Below are positions 33,761 through 43,900 of a stretch of 64,000 nucleotides of DNA, piece after piece (within the stretch, counting starts at the first letter, position 1; every line of letters starts with the position of its first letter). A program made the position numbers and the translations under genes. Source of the stretch: Pseudoflavonifractor_A sp022772585 (lineage in GTDB: Bacteria; Bacillota; Clostridia; Oscillospirales; Oscillospiraceae); contig NZ_JBQHUB010000013.1 in the NCBI RefSeq assembly GCF_052065415.1, positions 7,705 to 71,704 on the forward strand, given 5' to 3'. Under the pieces are notes generated by a model. That model was not told the origin of the DNA, searched no databases, and worked only from the letters and a program-made list of their open reading frames with translations.

Positions 33761-35344
33761 TTACACGCCGCTGGCGCCGTAGTTGGCCAGCACACGGGCG
33801 CTGGGATCGTCCACATCACAGCCCTGCCAGGACTTGTTGGGCATCCAGAAGGCGGGAATCATGGCGGCCTGGCCGGGGTAGTACTCCTCAAAGATCTCCC
33901 GGTAGAGCAGGCTCTCCTTGGTGAAGGGAGGCACGTAGTCATACCTGGCCCGCAGGGTCTCGAACTCCTCGTCGGTATAGTGCTGTCCGGCATATTCCTT
34001 CAGGTCGTCCACCATGCTGTGGCCCACGGCGTCGCTGAACGCGGCCTTCTCCCGCCAGAGGATCTCGTCGGGCAGCCAGCCGCCCTCCTGGAAGGCCCGG
34101 CGGAGGAGGTACTTGCCCTTGCCGTAGGTGTTGAGCTTTTTGGCCGGGTCGATGGACATGACATAGCGGACGAAGTCCAGGTCGCCGAAGGGGACCCGGG
34201 CCTCCAGACTGTTGTCGGCCAGGCAGCGGTCGGCCCGGAGCACATCGTAGCAGAACAGCTCCCGCAGGCGCTTCTGGGCCTCCTCCTGGAAGGCCTCGGC
34301 GCTGGGGGCGAAGTCGGTGTACTTGTAGCCGAAGATCTCGTCGGAGATCTCGCCGGTGAGCAGGACCTTCAGGTCGGTCCGCTCATGGATGGCCCGGCAC
34401 ACCAGATACATACCCATGCTGGCCCGGATGGTGGTGATGTCAAAGGTACCCAGGGCGGCAATGACGGTGCGCAGGTTGGAGAGCACATCCTCCCGGGTCA
34501 TGATGACCTCGGTGTGGTCGGCGCCCAGGTAGTCGGCCACCTGGCGGGCGTACTTGAGGTCGATGGCGTCGGTGTCCATGCCGATGGCAAAGGTGCGGAT
34601 GGGCTTGTCGCTGAGCCGGGCGGCGATGGCGCACACCAGACTGGAGTCCAGGCCGCCGGAGAGCAGGAAGCCCAGGGGGGCGTCGGCGTCCAGCCGCTTT
34701 TCCACACCGGCCACCAGCTTTTCCCGGATGTTGGCGGCAATGGTGTCCAGATCGTCGTGGACATATCGGTCCACATGGGAGATGTCGGTGTAGCGGTGGA
34801 AGGCGCCGCCGCACCAGTAATGTCCGGGCGGGAAGGGGCGGACCTCGTCCACCCAGCCCACCAGGTTCTTGGCCTCGCTGGCAAAGGCGATATGGCCGCT
34901 CCCGGAGTAGCCGTAAAACAGGGGACGGATGCCGATGGGGTCCCGGGCGGCGATGACCTGGCCGCTCTCCGCGTCATAGAGGATACAGGCGAACTCCGCG
35001 TCCAGGTGGCCGAACATGTCCGGGCCATACTCCCGGTAGAGGGGGAGGAGCAGCTCGCAGTCCGAGCCGCTGCGGAAGGTGTAGCCCCGCGCCTCCAGCT
35101 CCCGCTTCATGGCGCGGAAGCCGTAGAGCTCGCCGTTGCAGACGGCCCAGCTGCCGTCCCGCTCAAAGGGCTGCATCCCGTCGGGAGTGAGACCCATGAT
35201 GGCCAGACGGGCGAAGCCCAGCAGGCCGAAGGGGGTCCTGGCCACCTGCATGGCGTCGGGGCCCCGGCTCTCCGTCCGGCGGAGATACCCCGCGAAGGTC
35301 TCAGGCGTCATATCCTGCCCCAGATAACCGATGATTGCACACAT
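33761..35344 (-). CDS. asnB: Asparagine synthase (glutamine-hydrolysing)
   Basis: Makes Asn from Asp, ATP and glutamine. The ATG at 35344 follows AAGGAG and puts Cys at position 2, which must become the N-terminal nucleophile of the class II glutaminase (MCAIIGYLGQ); an upstream ATG at 35365 would bury it. 527 residues. Glutaminase residues RLAIMG and NGELYG are present; the synthetase P-loop is LLSGGLDSSLV. Expression is controlled by the T-box leader upstream. Family length is about 525-555. Confidence 0.95.
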   Translation of the reverse strand: MCAIIGYLGQDMTPETFAGYLRRTESRGPDAMQVARTPFGLLGFARLAIMGLTPDGMQPFERDGSWAVCNGELYGFRAMKRELEARGYTFRSGSDCELLLPLYREYGPDMFGHLDAEFACILYDAESGQVIAARDPIGIRPLFYGYSGSGHIAFASEAKNLVGWVDEVRPFPPGHYWCGGAFHRYTDISHVDRYVHDDLDTIAANIREKLVAGVEKRLDADAPLGFLLSGGLDSSLVCAIAARLSDKPIRTFAIGMDTDAIDLKYARQVADYLGADHTEVIMTREDVLSNLRTVIAALGTFDITTIRASMGMYLVCRAIHERTDLKVLLTGEISDEIFGYKYTDFAPSAEAFQEEAQKRLRELFCYDVLRADRCLADNSLEARVPFGDLDFVRYVMSIDPAKKLNTYGKGKYLLRRAFQEGGWLPDEILWREKAAFSDAVGHSMVDDLKEYAGQHYTDEEFETLRARYDYVPPFTKESLLYREIFEEYYPGQAAMIPAFWMPNKSWQGCDVDDPSARVLANYGASGV

Positions 35345-35665
35345 AATGCACCGCTCCTTACTCAACTAAAATTAGGACGAAAAAAGCAGCCGGTCCGTCC
35401 CCAGTTGATTAGGACGAATCTGCTGCCGATCCGCGGTGCCACCTAAATTGCCGCTGCCCAAACGGACAGTCCGGCCCCTTTTCGCGTTCACCATGAAACG
35501 CTAGCCCTGTAACGTGAGCGGCACGGCTCGCCTACTGCCCGCGGCGCGGGGTTCAGCTTGCAGCTCCGGAGTGTTCGTTCAGGCCAACGCACGGGCGGGA
35601 CTCGCACCTTGCTCCCGCTCTCTGTGCCGGCGAAGCGGCCGTACTTTTCTCCATCGTGGCTGTTG
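35345..35665 (-). promoter_or_regulatory. T-box leader of asnB
   Basis: On the minus strand the T-box core AGGTGGCACCGCGG lies within 35449-35429, followed by a terminator (35424-35380) whose stem GCAG...CTGC runs into TTTTTT. Upstream stems form the tRNA-reading Stem I. The gene predicts tRNA-Asn with an AAC specifier; several AAC triplets exist in Stem I and the exact one was not fixed. The 320-base leader fills the gap between the promoter and asnB. Confidence 0.88.
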
Positions 35666-35670
35666 GTGGT

Positions 35671-35700
35671 AGTTTAGCACAGTAAAGCGGCAGCTGTCAA
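35671..35700 (-). promoter_or_regulatory. Promoter of the asnB T-box transcript
   Basis: On the minus strand: TTGACA (35700-35695), 18-base spacer, TAAACT (35676-35671). Confidence 0.72.
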
Positions 35701-35862
35701 TGCGTGATTTTTCACAAATGAAGGGGGCAAAATTTGCAGAACGGCCGGTAGAAAACCGGGCGTTCCCGGGAGCGGACAGGGGCGGGAGCGCACCAAAGAC
35801 TGCCGCGGTCATAGAATGGCTTGGAAGTAATTCCGCACCAACTTGATCTAGGAGGTATTGCA

Positions 35863-36693
35863 ATGCCTGAACGAATGCAGCCGGGTCCTGTGCAGGAGGG
35901 CGACGCCATCCGCGAGGCCGTATGTGTTGACACCAGAAAAATCTTTGACAGTTGCAAAGATAAGGACTGCATTGAAGATCTGCGCTTTTACCCTACCCAG
36001 GAGTCCAAATGCGCCCTTGACCGGGCCATCAGCGTGAAGGCCGGAAAGGCCGAGCTGCTCTACGTGTACATCGACGTAGAGCCTGTCGGGTTCAACCGCG
36101 GGTTCTACACGGTGGACGTCCGCTACTACTACCGGGTCACCGCCGACGCCTTTGTGGGCGCCGCCCGTCCGGTGGAGATCTGCGGCCTGTGCGTCTTTGA
36201 CAAGCGTGTCATCCTCTTCGGCAGCGAGAGCAGCGCCAAGGTGTTCTGCTCCGGCGCGGACTTTGCGGGGATGGAGGAGCAGATGCGCAGGAGCAGCGTG
36301 CCCACCGCAGTGGTGGAGGTGGTGGATCCCATCGTCCTGAACATGAAGCTGGTGGATGTGTGCGAATGCCGTCCCTGCGACTGCGAGCTCACCGAGATCC
36401 CGCCCTGCATCTGTGCCTGCTTCGGCTGTGACCTGTACTTTGGCGGCGAGGGCAAACGGCTCTATGTCAGCCTGGGCCAGTTCTCCATCATCCGCCTGGA
36501 GCGGGACACCCAGCTTCTGATGCCGGTATACGACTACTGCATGCCTGATAAGGAGTGCGCCTGCGGCGGTGACGACGATCCCTGCGAGGTGTTCCGCCAC
36601 GTCCAGTTCCCGGTGGATGAATTTTTCCCGCCCAACAGTATCAGCGGTATCCCCGAGTGCTACCGTGAGATCAAAAACTGCAGCCTGACCTGA
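35863..36693 (+). CDS. Cysteine-rich protein of unknown function
   Basis: 276 residues from the ATG at 35863, set by TAGGAGG. No signal peptide or membrane helix. I count 21 cysteines, clustered as CGLC, CECRPCDC, CICACFGC and CAC in the second half, with SCKDKDC near the N terminus. The rest is beta-rich (LLYVYIDVEPVGFNRGFYTVDVRYYYRV). Similar proteins occur in spore formers; cysteine density and the lack of export signal would suit disulphide-linked spore coat material or metal binding, both guesses. Hairpin element C begins 138 bases downstream. Confidence 0.6.
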   Translation: MPERMQPGPVQEGDAIREAVCVDTRKIFDSCKDKDCIEDLRFYPTQESKCALDRAISVKAGKAELLYVYIDVEPVGFNRGFYTVDVRYYYRVTADAFVGAARPVEICGLCVFDKRVILFGSESSAKVFCSGADFAGMEEQMRRSSVPTAVVEVVDPIVLNMKLVDVCECRPCDCELTEIPPCICACFGCDLYFGGEGKRLYVSLGQFSIIRLERDTQLLMPVYDYCMPDKECACGGDDDPCEVFRHVQFPVDEFFPPNSISGIPECYREIKNCSLT

Positions 36694-36830
36694 ACGCAGG
36701 CGGACTGCCGGTCAGACAGGCGGCATGACATGCTCCGGCATGCCATGCCGCCTTGGGCTGTCCGGAGATAAACGGGATCCTGCGAAAACTGCTATTCTAT
36801 TTCCCGTCAAAATCTGTTATAATAATGCGT

Positions 36831-37074
36831 ACTGAACAAAGCTGATTGGCCTTGAAAGTCAAGGCTTACAAGGCCAATTGGCTTTGTTCGGGTGCAAGGT
36901 TTTTGGGCGAAACTGCCCGAAAACCTTGCACGTTCCAATGAAGCGCTGCGGCGCTTCATTGGAAATACGCATTGTAGCAATGCCTGAATTCGATCAAAAG
37001 GGCTATTCTCAGCCCTTTTGATCGAATTGTGCGGCTGCTGCCGCACGAATAAACCGCAAAGCGGTTTATTCAGC
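36831..37074. repeat. Hairpin-chain element C
   Basis: Seven hairpins in line with 0-4 bases between most of them: 36834-36889; 36892-36931 (17 pairs, one G-U); 36933-36964 (14 perfect pairs); 36969-36983 (6); 36987-37028 (18 perfect pairs); 37029-37046 (7); 37047-37071 (11). Ends read ACTGAA and TTCAGC. TTATAATAA occurs on both sides (36817-36825 and 37080-37088), possibly a target duplication. No open reading frame. Confidence 0.85.
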
Positions 37075-37141
37075 AGATATTATAATAAAACACTGTCCTT
37101 AATAGAGTGAGGAGCATGAGTTTGCCTGCCTGGAGGAAACG

Positions 37142-38065
37142 ATGGACGTCTATTCCGAATTGATCAGAGAATTGAATCAGGCCTGCCCGGGGATGGAGCT
37201 GCTGGAGCACGAGCCCATGGCCCGGCACACCTCCTTCCGGATCGGCGGTCCGGCCCGGCTGATGCTGCGCCCGCGGAACGGAGAGGAGGCCGCCCTGGCC
37301 CTGCGGACCGCCCGGGAGCTGGGGATCGAGCCCTTTTTCATGGGCAACGGGTCCAACCTGCTGGTCTCCGACCGGGGCTATGACGGCTTTGTCATCAAGG
37401 CCTTTGACGGTATGGGGAGGATGGAACGGCTGGACGGGGACCGGATTTGGGCGGAGAGCGGAGTGCTCCTGTCCCGGCTGGCTAATTTCGCCCTGGCGGA
37501 AGGGCTGACCGGGCTGGAATTCGCCCACGGTATCCCGGGCAGCCTGGGCGGCGCGGTGACCATGAACGCGGGGGCCTACGGCGGGGAAATGAAGGATGTG
37601 GTGGTCTCCACCGACTGCCTGGACCGGACGGGACGGCGGGAGACCGTCACCGGGGCGGACCATGGCTTTGCCTACCGCCGCAGCGCCTTTTCTGACGGGA
37701 GCCGCTTTCTGCTGGGCAGCACCCTGCGCCTGACGGCCGGGGACCCGGCGGCCATCCGGGCCAGGATGGAGGAACTGGCCGCCCGGCGGAAGGAGAAGCA
37801 GCCCCTGGAGTATCCCAGCGCGGGCAGTACCTTCAAGCGGCCCGAGGGCTATTTTGCCGCCGCCCTCATCGAGGAGTGCGGACTGAAGGGATATGCCGTG
37901 GGGGGCGCCCAGGTATCCGAAAAGCACGCCGGGTTCGTGGTCAACCGGGGAGGAGCCTCCTGTGAGGACGTACTCCGGCTCACCGGCCACATCCGTGAGA
38001 CTGTGCTGCGGGAGACCGGCGTGACGCTGGAGCTGGAAGTCCGGCTCCTGGGCGCAGCGGGATAA
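37142..38065 (+). CDS. murB: UDP-N-acetylenolpyruvoylglucosamine reductase
   Basis: MurB is the FAD-dependent enzyme that reduces UDP-GlcNAc-enolpyruvate to UDP-MurNAc in cytoplasmic peptidoglycan synthesis. 307 residues, type II length. FAD-binding GNGSNLLVSD, the segment GIPGSLGGAVTMNAGAYGGE and the catalytic Ser in PSAGSTFKRP are present. It opens a cluster murB-rapZ-yvcK-whiA typical of Gram-positive bacteria. Element C lies just upstream, so any promoter must be within or right of it; TATAAT occurs at 37081-37086 without a clear -35. Confidence 0.95.
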   Translation: MDVYSELIRELNQACPGMELLEHEPMARHTSFRIGGPARLMLRPRNGEEAALALRTARELGIEPFFMGNGSNLLVSDRGYDGFVIKAFDGMGRMERLDGDRIWAESGVLLSRLANFALAEGLTGLEFAHGIPGSLGGAVTMNAGAYGGEMKDVVVSTDCLDRTGRRETVTGADHGFAYRRSAFSDGSRFLLGSTLRLTAGDPAAIRARMEELAARRKEKQPLEYPSAGSTFKRPEGYFAAALIEECGLKGYAVGGAQVSEKHAGFVVNRGGASCEDVLRLTGHIRETVLRETGVTLELEVRLLGAAG

Positions 38066-38078
38066 AGAGGTGTTTGAA

Positions 38079-38939
38079 GTGGAATTCGTTATCATCTCCG
38101 GCCTGTCCGGAGCGGGAAAGAGCAAGGCGGCCTCTTTTTTGGAGGATATGGGCTTTTACGTGGTGGACAACATGCCGGCGCCGCTGATCCCCCGGTTTGC
38201 CGAGCTGTGTATGGCGGGACAGGGGAGATACGACCGTGTGGCCCTGGTCACCGACATCCGGGGCGGACAGACCTTCGACGGGCTGTTCGATGCCCTGCGC
38301 ACCCTGGAGGAGATGGGCTGCGCCTACCGCATCCTCTTTGTGGAGGCTACGGTGGAGACCATCATCAAGCGCTATAAGGAGACACGGCGGGTCCATCCCC
38401 TGGCCCGGAGCGGCCGTTCCCTGGCCGAGGCGGTGCAGCAGGAGCGGGACGCCCTGACTCCGGTGCGGCAGCGGGCGGAGTACATCGTGGATACCAGCGC
38501 CCTGTCCACCGCCAAGCTGCGGGGAGAATTGCTCCGGCTCTTCGGAGACGGACAGGAGGCCCATGCCATGAGCGTCAATGTGGTATCCTTCGGCTTCAAG
38601 TATGGTATCCCCATCGAGGCCGACCTGGTGTTCGACGTGCGCTTTCTGCCCAATCCCTATTACATCGCGGAGCTGCGCCACCAGACCGGGCTGGATGAGC
38701 CGGTGCGCTCCTTTGTGTTCAACTACCAGCAGACCCGGGAGTTCATGACCCATCTGGAGAACCTGATGAGCTTCCTCCTGCCAAAGTACGTGGCGGAGGG
38801 CAAGACTGTGCTGGTCATCGGCATCGGCTGTACCGGCGGGCAGCACCGCTCGGTGGCCATCACCCGGGCGCTGGCGGAATTCATCCGGCAGAAGGGCTAC
38901 CAGGCCAGCGAGAATCACCGGGATATGACCCGGGCGTAA
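38079..38939 (+). CDS. rapZ: RNase adapter / nucleotide-binding protein RapZ (YvcJ)
   Basis: 286 residues from a GTG at 38079, which has AAAGAGG at the proper distance and gives the conserved start MEFVIISGLSGAGKS; a GTG at 38070 lacks a site. The P-loop GLSGAGKS binds ATP/GTP. The C-terminal domain with GCTGGQHRSVAITRAL is typical. In enterobacteria RapZ binds sRNA and directs RNase E; in Bacillus the homologue YvcJ hydrolyses nucleotides and affects competence. It lies 13 bases after murB. Confidence 0.93.
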   Translation: MEFVIISGLSGAGKSKAASFLEDMGFYVVDNMPAPLIPRFAELCMAGQGRYDRVALVTDIRGGQTFDGLFDALRTLEEMGCAYRILFVEATVETIIKRYKETRRVHPLARSGRSLAEAVQQERDALTPVRQRAEYIVDTSALSTAKLRGELLRLFGDGQEAHAMSVNVVSFGFKYGIPIEADLVFDVRFLPNPYYIAELRHQTGLDEPVRSFVFNYQQTREFMTHLENLMSFLLPKYVAEGKTVLVIGIGCTGGQHRSVAITRALAEFIRQKGYQASENHRDMTRA

Positions 38940-38954
38940 AGGAGGAAGCGCCGC

Positions 38955-39974
38955 ATGGAAGAGCATATCCCATACAGCGCGCGGCGGTCGGGAGGGCCCA
39001 GAGTGGTAGCCATCGGCGGCGGCACCGGCCTTTCCACCATGCTGCGGGGACTGAAGCTCCACACCCAAAATCTGACCGCCATCGTTACCGTGGCCGACGA
39101 CGGCGGCGGCTCCGGCGTCCTGCGGGAGGACCTGGGCATGCCTCCTCCCGGGGACATCCGCCACTGCATGGAGGCCCTGGCCAATGCCGAGCCGGTGATG
39201 GAGCAGCTGCTCAGCTACCGTTTCCCGGCCGGGTCCGGCCGGCTGACCGGCCAGTCTTTCGGCAACCTGATCCTGGCCGCCCTCAACGGCATCTACCCCT
39301 CCTTTGACGAGGCGGTGGCCCGGATGAGCGAGGTCCTGGCCATCTCGGGCCGGGTGCTGCCGGTGACCAACGCCGACGTGAAGCTGGAGGCCACCTTTGA
39401 AAACGGTACCTCCGTGCTGGGGGAGTCCAAGATCTTTCAGTTCAAGAAGGAGCAGGACTGCCGCATCCGCAGCGTCCGCCTTCTGCCCGAGCATCCGGCG
39501 GCCCTGCCCGCCGCGCTGGAGGCCATCGCCGACGCCGAGCTCATCCTGCTGGGGCCGGGGAGCCTCTATACCAGCGTGATCCCCAATCTGCTGGTGGACG
39601 GCGTATCCGAGGCGGTGTGCCGCTCCGGGGCGCTGAAAATGTACATCTGCAACATCATGACCCAGGACGGCGAGACCGAGGGGATGACGGCGTCGGACCA
39701 CGTGGCCGCCCTGCTGCGGCACTCAGGCCCGGGGCTGGTGGACCTGTGCCTGTGCAACTCGGCGCCGGTGCGGCCCCGCCTGGTGGAGCGGTATAAGGAA
39801 GAGGACGCCGCCCCCATTGTGGTGGACCGGGAGGCCATCGAGGCCCTGGGGGTGGAGCTGGTGGAGCGGCCCGTGTCCTCCGAGACCTCCAACTATGCCC
39901 GGCACTCGGTGACCAGGCTGGCCCAGGCTGTGATGGATATCTACCGGGAGCGGGCCGAGACCCGGATCTTTTAA
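38955..39974 (+). CDS. YvcK/CofD-like gluconeogenesis factor
   Basis: 339 residues. A Rossmann-like start VVAIGGGTGLSTMLRGLK and the stretch VADDGGGSGVLREDLGMPPPGDIRHC identify the YvcK family, which in Bacillus is needed for growth on gluconeogenic carbon and binds UDP-sugars, affecting cell wall synthesis. It is not a true CofD. Starts 15 bases after rapZ, with AAAGGAGG ahead. Confidence 0.92.
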   Translation: MEEHIPYSARRSGGPRVVAIGGGTGLSTMLRGLKLHTQNLTAIVTVADDGGGSGVLREDLGMPPPGDIRHCMEALANAEPVMEQLLSYRFPAGSGRLTGQSFGNLILAALNGIYPSFDEAVARMSEVLAISGRVLPVTNADVKLEATFENGTSVLGESKIFQFKKEQDCRIRSVRLLPEHPAALPAALEAIADAELILLGPGSLYTSVIPNLLVDGVSEAVCRSGALKMYICNIMTQDGETEGMTASDHVAALLRHSGPGLVDLCLCNSAPVRPRLVERYKEEDAAPIVVDREAIEALGVELVERPVSSETSNYARHSVTRLAQAVMDIYRERAETRIF

Positions 39975-39988
39975 GGGGGGGAGCGCAG

Positions 39989-40888
39989 GTGTCTTTTGCG
40001 TCGGAGGCCAAGGCGGAGCTGTGCCGGGGGGGACTGTCCCACCGGTGCTGCGCCCAGGCGGAGGCCTATGGGGTGCTCCTCTTCTGCAGCCAGTTTTCCG
40101 GGCGGGGTGCCCGCATTGTCACCGAGTCGGAGGAATTTGCCCGCCGTCTGCCCGCCCTGTTCAAAAAGGCGTTCAAAGTACGCTTTGACCGGCAGCCCGA
40201 AAGGCTGGACAGGCCGGGGAAGTACGTTTTTGCCCTTGAGGACGGGGACAAGCTCTCCGCGCTGTGGGATGCCTTCGGGTACGACCCGGCCGAGAGCCTG
40301 GCCCATCACATCAACTTCGCCGTCCTGGAAGAGGAGCACTGCCGCAGCGCCTTCTTCCGGGGGGCCTTTCTGGCGGGCGGGTCGGTGACCGATCCGGCCA
40401 AGCGCTACCATCTGGAGCTGGCCACCTCCCACTACAGCGTGAGCCGGGAGATGAGCGCTCTGCTGATGGAGGCCGGCTTTTCTCCCAAGGAGACCACCCG
40501 CAAGTCCAATTACATCACCTATTTCAAACAGAGCGAGGCCATCGAGGACTTTTTGACGGCCATCGGTGCGCCCCTGGCCGCCATGGGCGTGATGAACGCC
40601 AAGGCGGAGAAGGCGGTGGTGGGCGGCGTGAACCGCCGGGTGAACTGCGACGCCGCCAACCTGGACAAGGCGGTGGAGGCGGCCCAGGAGCAGATCGAGG
40701 CCATCCGTCATCTGGAAGAGCGGGGCCTGGCAGAGGACCTGCCCGCCCGTCTGAGGGAGACCGCCCGGCTGCGGGTGGAGCACCCGGAGCTCACCCTCTC
40801 CCAACTGGCCGAGCTGTGCACCCCGCCGGTGACCAAGTCCTGTCTCAACCACCGCCTGCGCAAGCTGATCGAACTGGCCGGGAGCTGA
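39989..40888 (+). CDS. whiA: DNA-binding protein WhiA
   Basis: 299 residues from a GTG after a GGGGGGGAG site. The N-terminal LAGLIDADG-like fold (SFASEAKAELCR, FRGAFLAGGSVTDP, YHLEL) is joined to a C-terminal helix-turn-helix (LSQLAELCTPPVTKSCLNHRLRKL). In actinobacteria it activates sporulation division genes; in Bacillus it affects division and chromosome segregation. Closes the rapZ-yvcK-whiA cluster; dnaE follows 39 bases later. Confidence 0.95.
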   Translation: MSFASEAKAELCRGGLSHRCCAQAEAYGVLLFCSQFSGRGARIVTESEEFARRLPALFKKAFKVRFDRQPERLDRPGKYVFALEDGDKLSALWDAFGYDPAESLAHHINFAVLEEEHCRSAFFRGAFLAGGSVTDPAKRYHLELATSHYSVSREMSALLMEAGFSPKETTRKSNYITYFKQSEAIEDFLTAIGAPLAAMGVMNAKAEKAVVGGVNRRVNCDAANLDKAVEAAQEQIEAIRHLEERGLAEDLPARLRETARLRVEHPELTLSQLAELCTPPVTKSCLNHRLRKLIELAGS

Positions 40889-40927
40889 CGGTGCGGGGCG
40901 CCGGCTGCAATTGATTGGAGGAGCATC

Positions 40928-43900
40928 ATGTCCTTTGTCCATCTGCATGTGCATACGGAATTCAGCCTGCTGGACGGCGCCTGCCGCATCCCGAAGCTGG
41001 TGGAGCGGGTGAAGGAGCTGGGGCAGGACGCGGTGGCCATCACCGACCACGGCGTCATGTACGGCGTCATCGACTTCTACCGGGCCTGCAAGGCAGCGGG
41101 GATCAAGCCAATCATCGGTTGCGAGGTCTACGTGGCCCCCCGGAAGCGTACCGATAAGGTCCACGAGCTGGATGCCGAGGCCCGCCACCTGGTCCTCCTG
41201 TGCGAGAACGAGGAGGGCTACCGCAATCTGTGCCGGCTGGTGAGCGCCGCGTTTCTGGAGGGGTTTTACGTCAAGCCCCGGGTGGACATGGAGCTGCTGC
41301 GGCAGCACCATGAGGGACTCATCGCCCTGTCGGCCTGCCTGGCGGGGGCGGTGCCCCGGCTCCTTCTGGGCAGCAACTATGCCGGGGCCAAACGGGAGGC
41401 CCTGGAGATGCGGGAGATCTTCGGGCCGGACAACTACTATCTGGAGCTCCAGGATCACGGCATCCCCGCCCAGAAGGAGGCCGCCGCGGGGATCCTGCGC
41501 CTTCATCAGGAGACCGGCATCCCGCTGGTGGTGACCAATGACGCCCACTACCTCACCCGGGCTGACGCCGCCATGCAGGATACTCTGATGGCCATCCAGA
41601 TGGGCAAGACGGTGGACGACCCCACCCGGATGCGGTTCGAGACCCAGGAGTTCTATATCAAGTCGGAGGAGGAGATGGCCGCCCTCTTCCCGGAGTGGCC
41701 CGAGGCGGTGGAAAACACCGGGCGCATCGCCCGGCGGTGCAATATGGAGTTTGAGTTCGGCCGCTACCACCTGCCGGAATTCAAACTCCCGGAGGGGTAC
41801 ACCGACGGGGACGCCTATTTCCAGAAGCTCTGCGATGAGGGCTTTGCCCGCCGCTATCCAGCCGCCCCCGAGGGATACCATGAGCGGCTGGAGTACGAGA
41901 TGGGGATCATCCGGCAGATGGGCTTTGTGGAGTACTTCCTCATCGTCTCCGACTTTATCGGCTACGCCAAGAGCCGGGGCATCCCGGTGGGGCCGGGCCG
42001 CGGCTCGGCGGCGGGGAGCATGGTGGCCTACTGCCTGGCCATCACCGATGTGGATCCTATGAAGTATGATCTGTACTTCGAACGCTTCCTCAACCCCGAG
42101 CGGGTGACCATGCCCGATATCGACGTGGATTTCTGCATCCGCCGCCGGCAGGAGGTCATCGAGTACGTCCAGAACAAGTACGGCTATGACCATGTGGCCC
42201 AGATCGTCACCTTCGGCACCATGGCGGCCCGGGGGGCCGTCCGGGACGTGGGGCGGGCGCTGAACATCCCCTACGCCGATGTGGACGCGGTGGCCAAGCA
42301 GATCCCCAGCGGGCCGGGGGCCCTCCACATCACCCTGGAGGAGTCGCTCAAGCTCTCCAAACCCCTGCGGGACCTCTACGAGGGGGACGAGCGGGTCAGG
42401 ACCCTCATCGACACCGCCCGCTCCATCGAGGGCATGCCCCGCCACGCCTCCACCCACGCCGCCGGCGTGGTCATCACCCGCCGGCCGGTGGTGGACTATG
42501 TGCCCCTGGCCAAAAACGATGAGTCGGTGGTCACCCAGTACGTGATGACCACCCTGGAGGAACTGGGCCTGCTGAAAATGGACTTTCTGGGCCTTCGGAA
42601 CCTGACGGTGCTCAACGACACGGTGGAGATGGTGCGCCGCAGGCAGCCCGGCTTCACCCTGGCCCATATCCCGGACCACGACCCGGCGGTCTTTCAAATG
42701 CTCTCCGACGGCAAGACCTCCGGCGTGTTCCAGATGGAGTCGGCGGGCATGACCGGCGTGTGCGTGGGTCTCAAGCCCCAGAGTATCGAGGACATCACCG
42801 CCATCATCGCCCTCTACCGGCCCGGCCCCATGGAGTCCATCCCGCGGTTCATTGCCTGCAAGCAGAATCCGGACAAGGTGACCTACAAGCACCCCAGGCT
42901 GGAGCCCATCCTGTCCGTCACATATGGCTGTATCGTCTATCAGGAGCAAGTGCTCCAGATCTTCCAGCAGCTGGCGGGCTACTCTCTGGGACAGGCCGAC
43001 ATGGTCCGCCGGGCCATGAGCAAGAAAAAGCGCAAGGAGATCGAAAAGGAGCGGCAGTTCTTTATCCACGGCGACCCTGCACGGAAGATTGCCGGCTGCA
43101 TCGCCAACGGTATCCCGGAGCAGACGGCCGAGGCTATTTATGAGGAGATCGACGCCTTTGCCGAGTATGCCTTCAACAAGGCCCACGCGGTGAGCTATGC
43201 CATCGTGGCCTACCAGACGGCCTGGTTCAAATGCCACTGGCCCCGGGAGTATATGGCGGCCCTCCTCACCTCGGTGCTGGACTCCAGCGAGAAGGTGGCG
43301 GAGTATATCGCCGAGTGCAAGGACTGCGGCATCGCCCTGCTGCCGCCGGATATCAACGAGTCCGGGGCGAACTTCACCGTGTCGGGCGAGCATATCCGTT
43401 TCGGCCTGGCGGCGGTGAAGGGCGTGGGCTGGGGCATCGTGGGGGATATCCTGAAGCAGCGGGAGAAGGGGCCCTTCACCTCTTTTCCTGATTTCTGCCT
43501 GCGGCTGTATGACTGCGACCTGAACAAGCGGGTGCTGGAGAGCCTGATCCGCTGCGGCGCCTTCGACTCCATGGGGGTGTACCGTTCCCAGCTGCTGGAC
43601 GCCTACGAACAGGTGGTGGACTCCATTGCCCAGAGCAAGCGCAAAAATCTGGCGGGACAGTTCGACCTGTTCGGCGGGGGAGGGGACGCCATGGAGACCG
43701 CCCCCGAGCTGGTGCTCCGGGACATTCCGGAGTTCTCCCGCCGGGAGCTGATGACCATGGAAAAGGAGACCACCGGATTGTACCTCACCGGCCACCCCAT
43801 GGACGAATACCGGGAGGCGGCCAGGAGCTTCCATGCCGTTCCCATCGGGGCCATCGTGGCCGATTTTGCCCAGGAGGGCGGACCGGAGCGCTTCGCTGAC

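Noticed and set aside
39971..43834. 1287-codon open frame on the minus strand opposite whiA and dnaE
   Set aside because: Shadow of codon bias in GC-rich sequence; composition is His/Gly/Val-rich with no domain, while dnaE on the other strand is certain.
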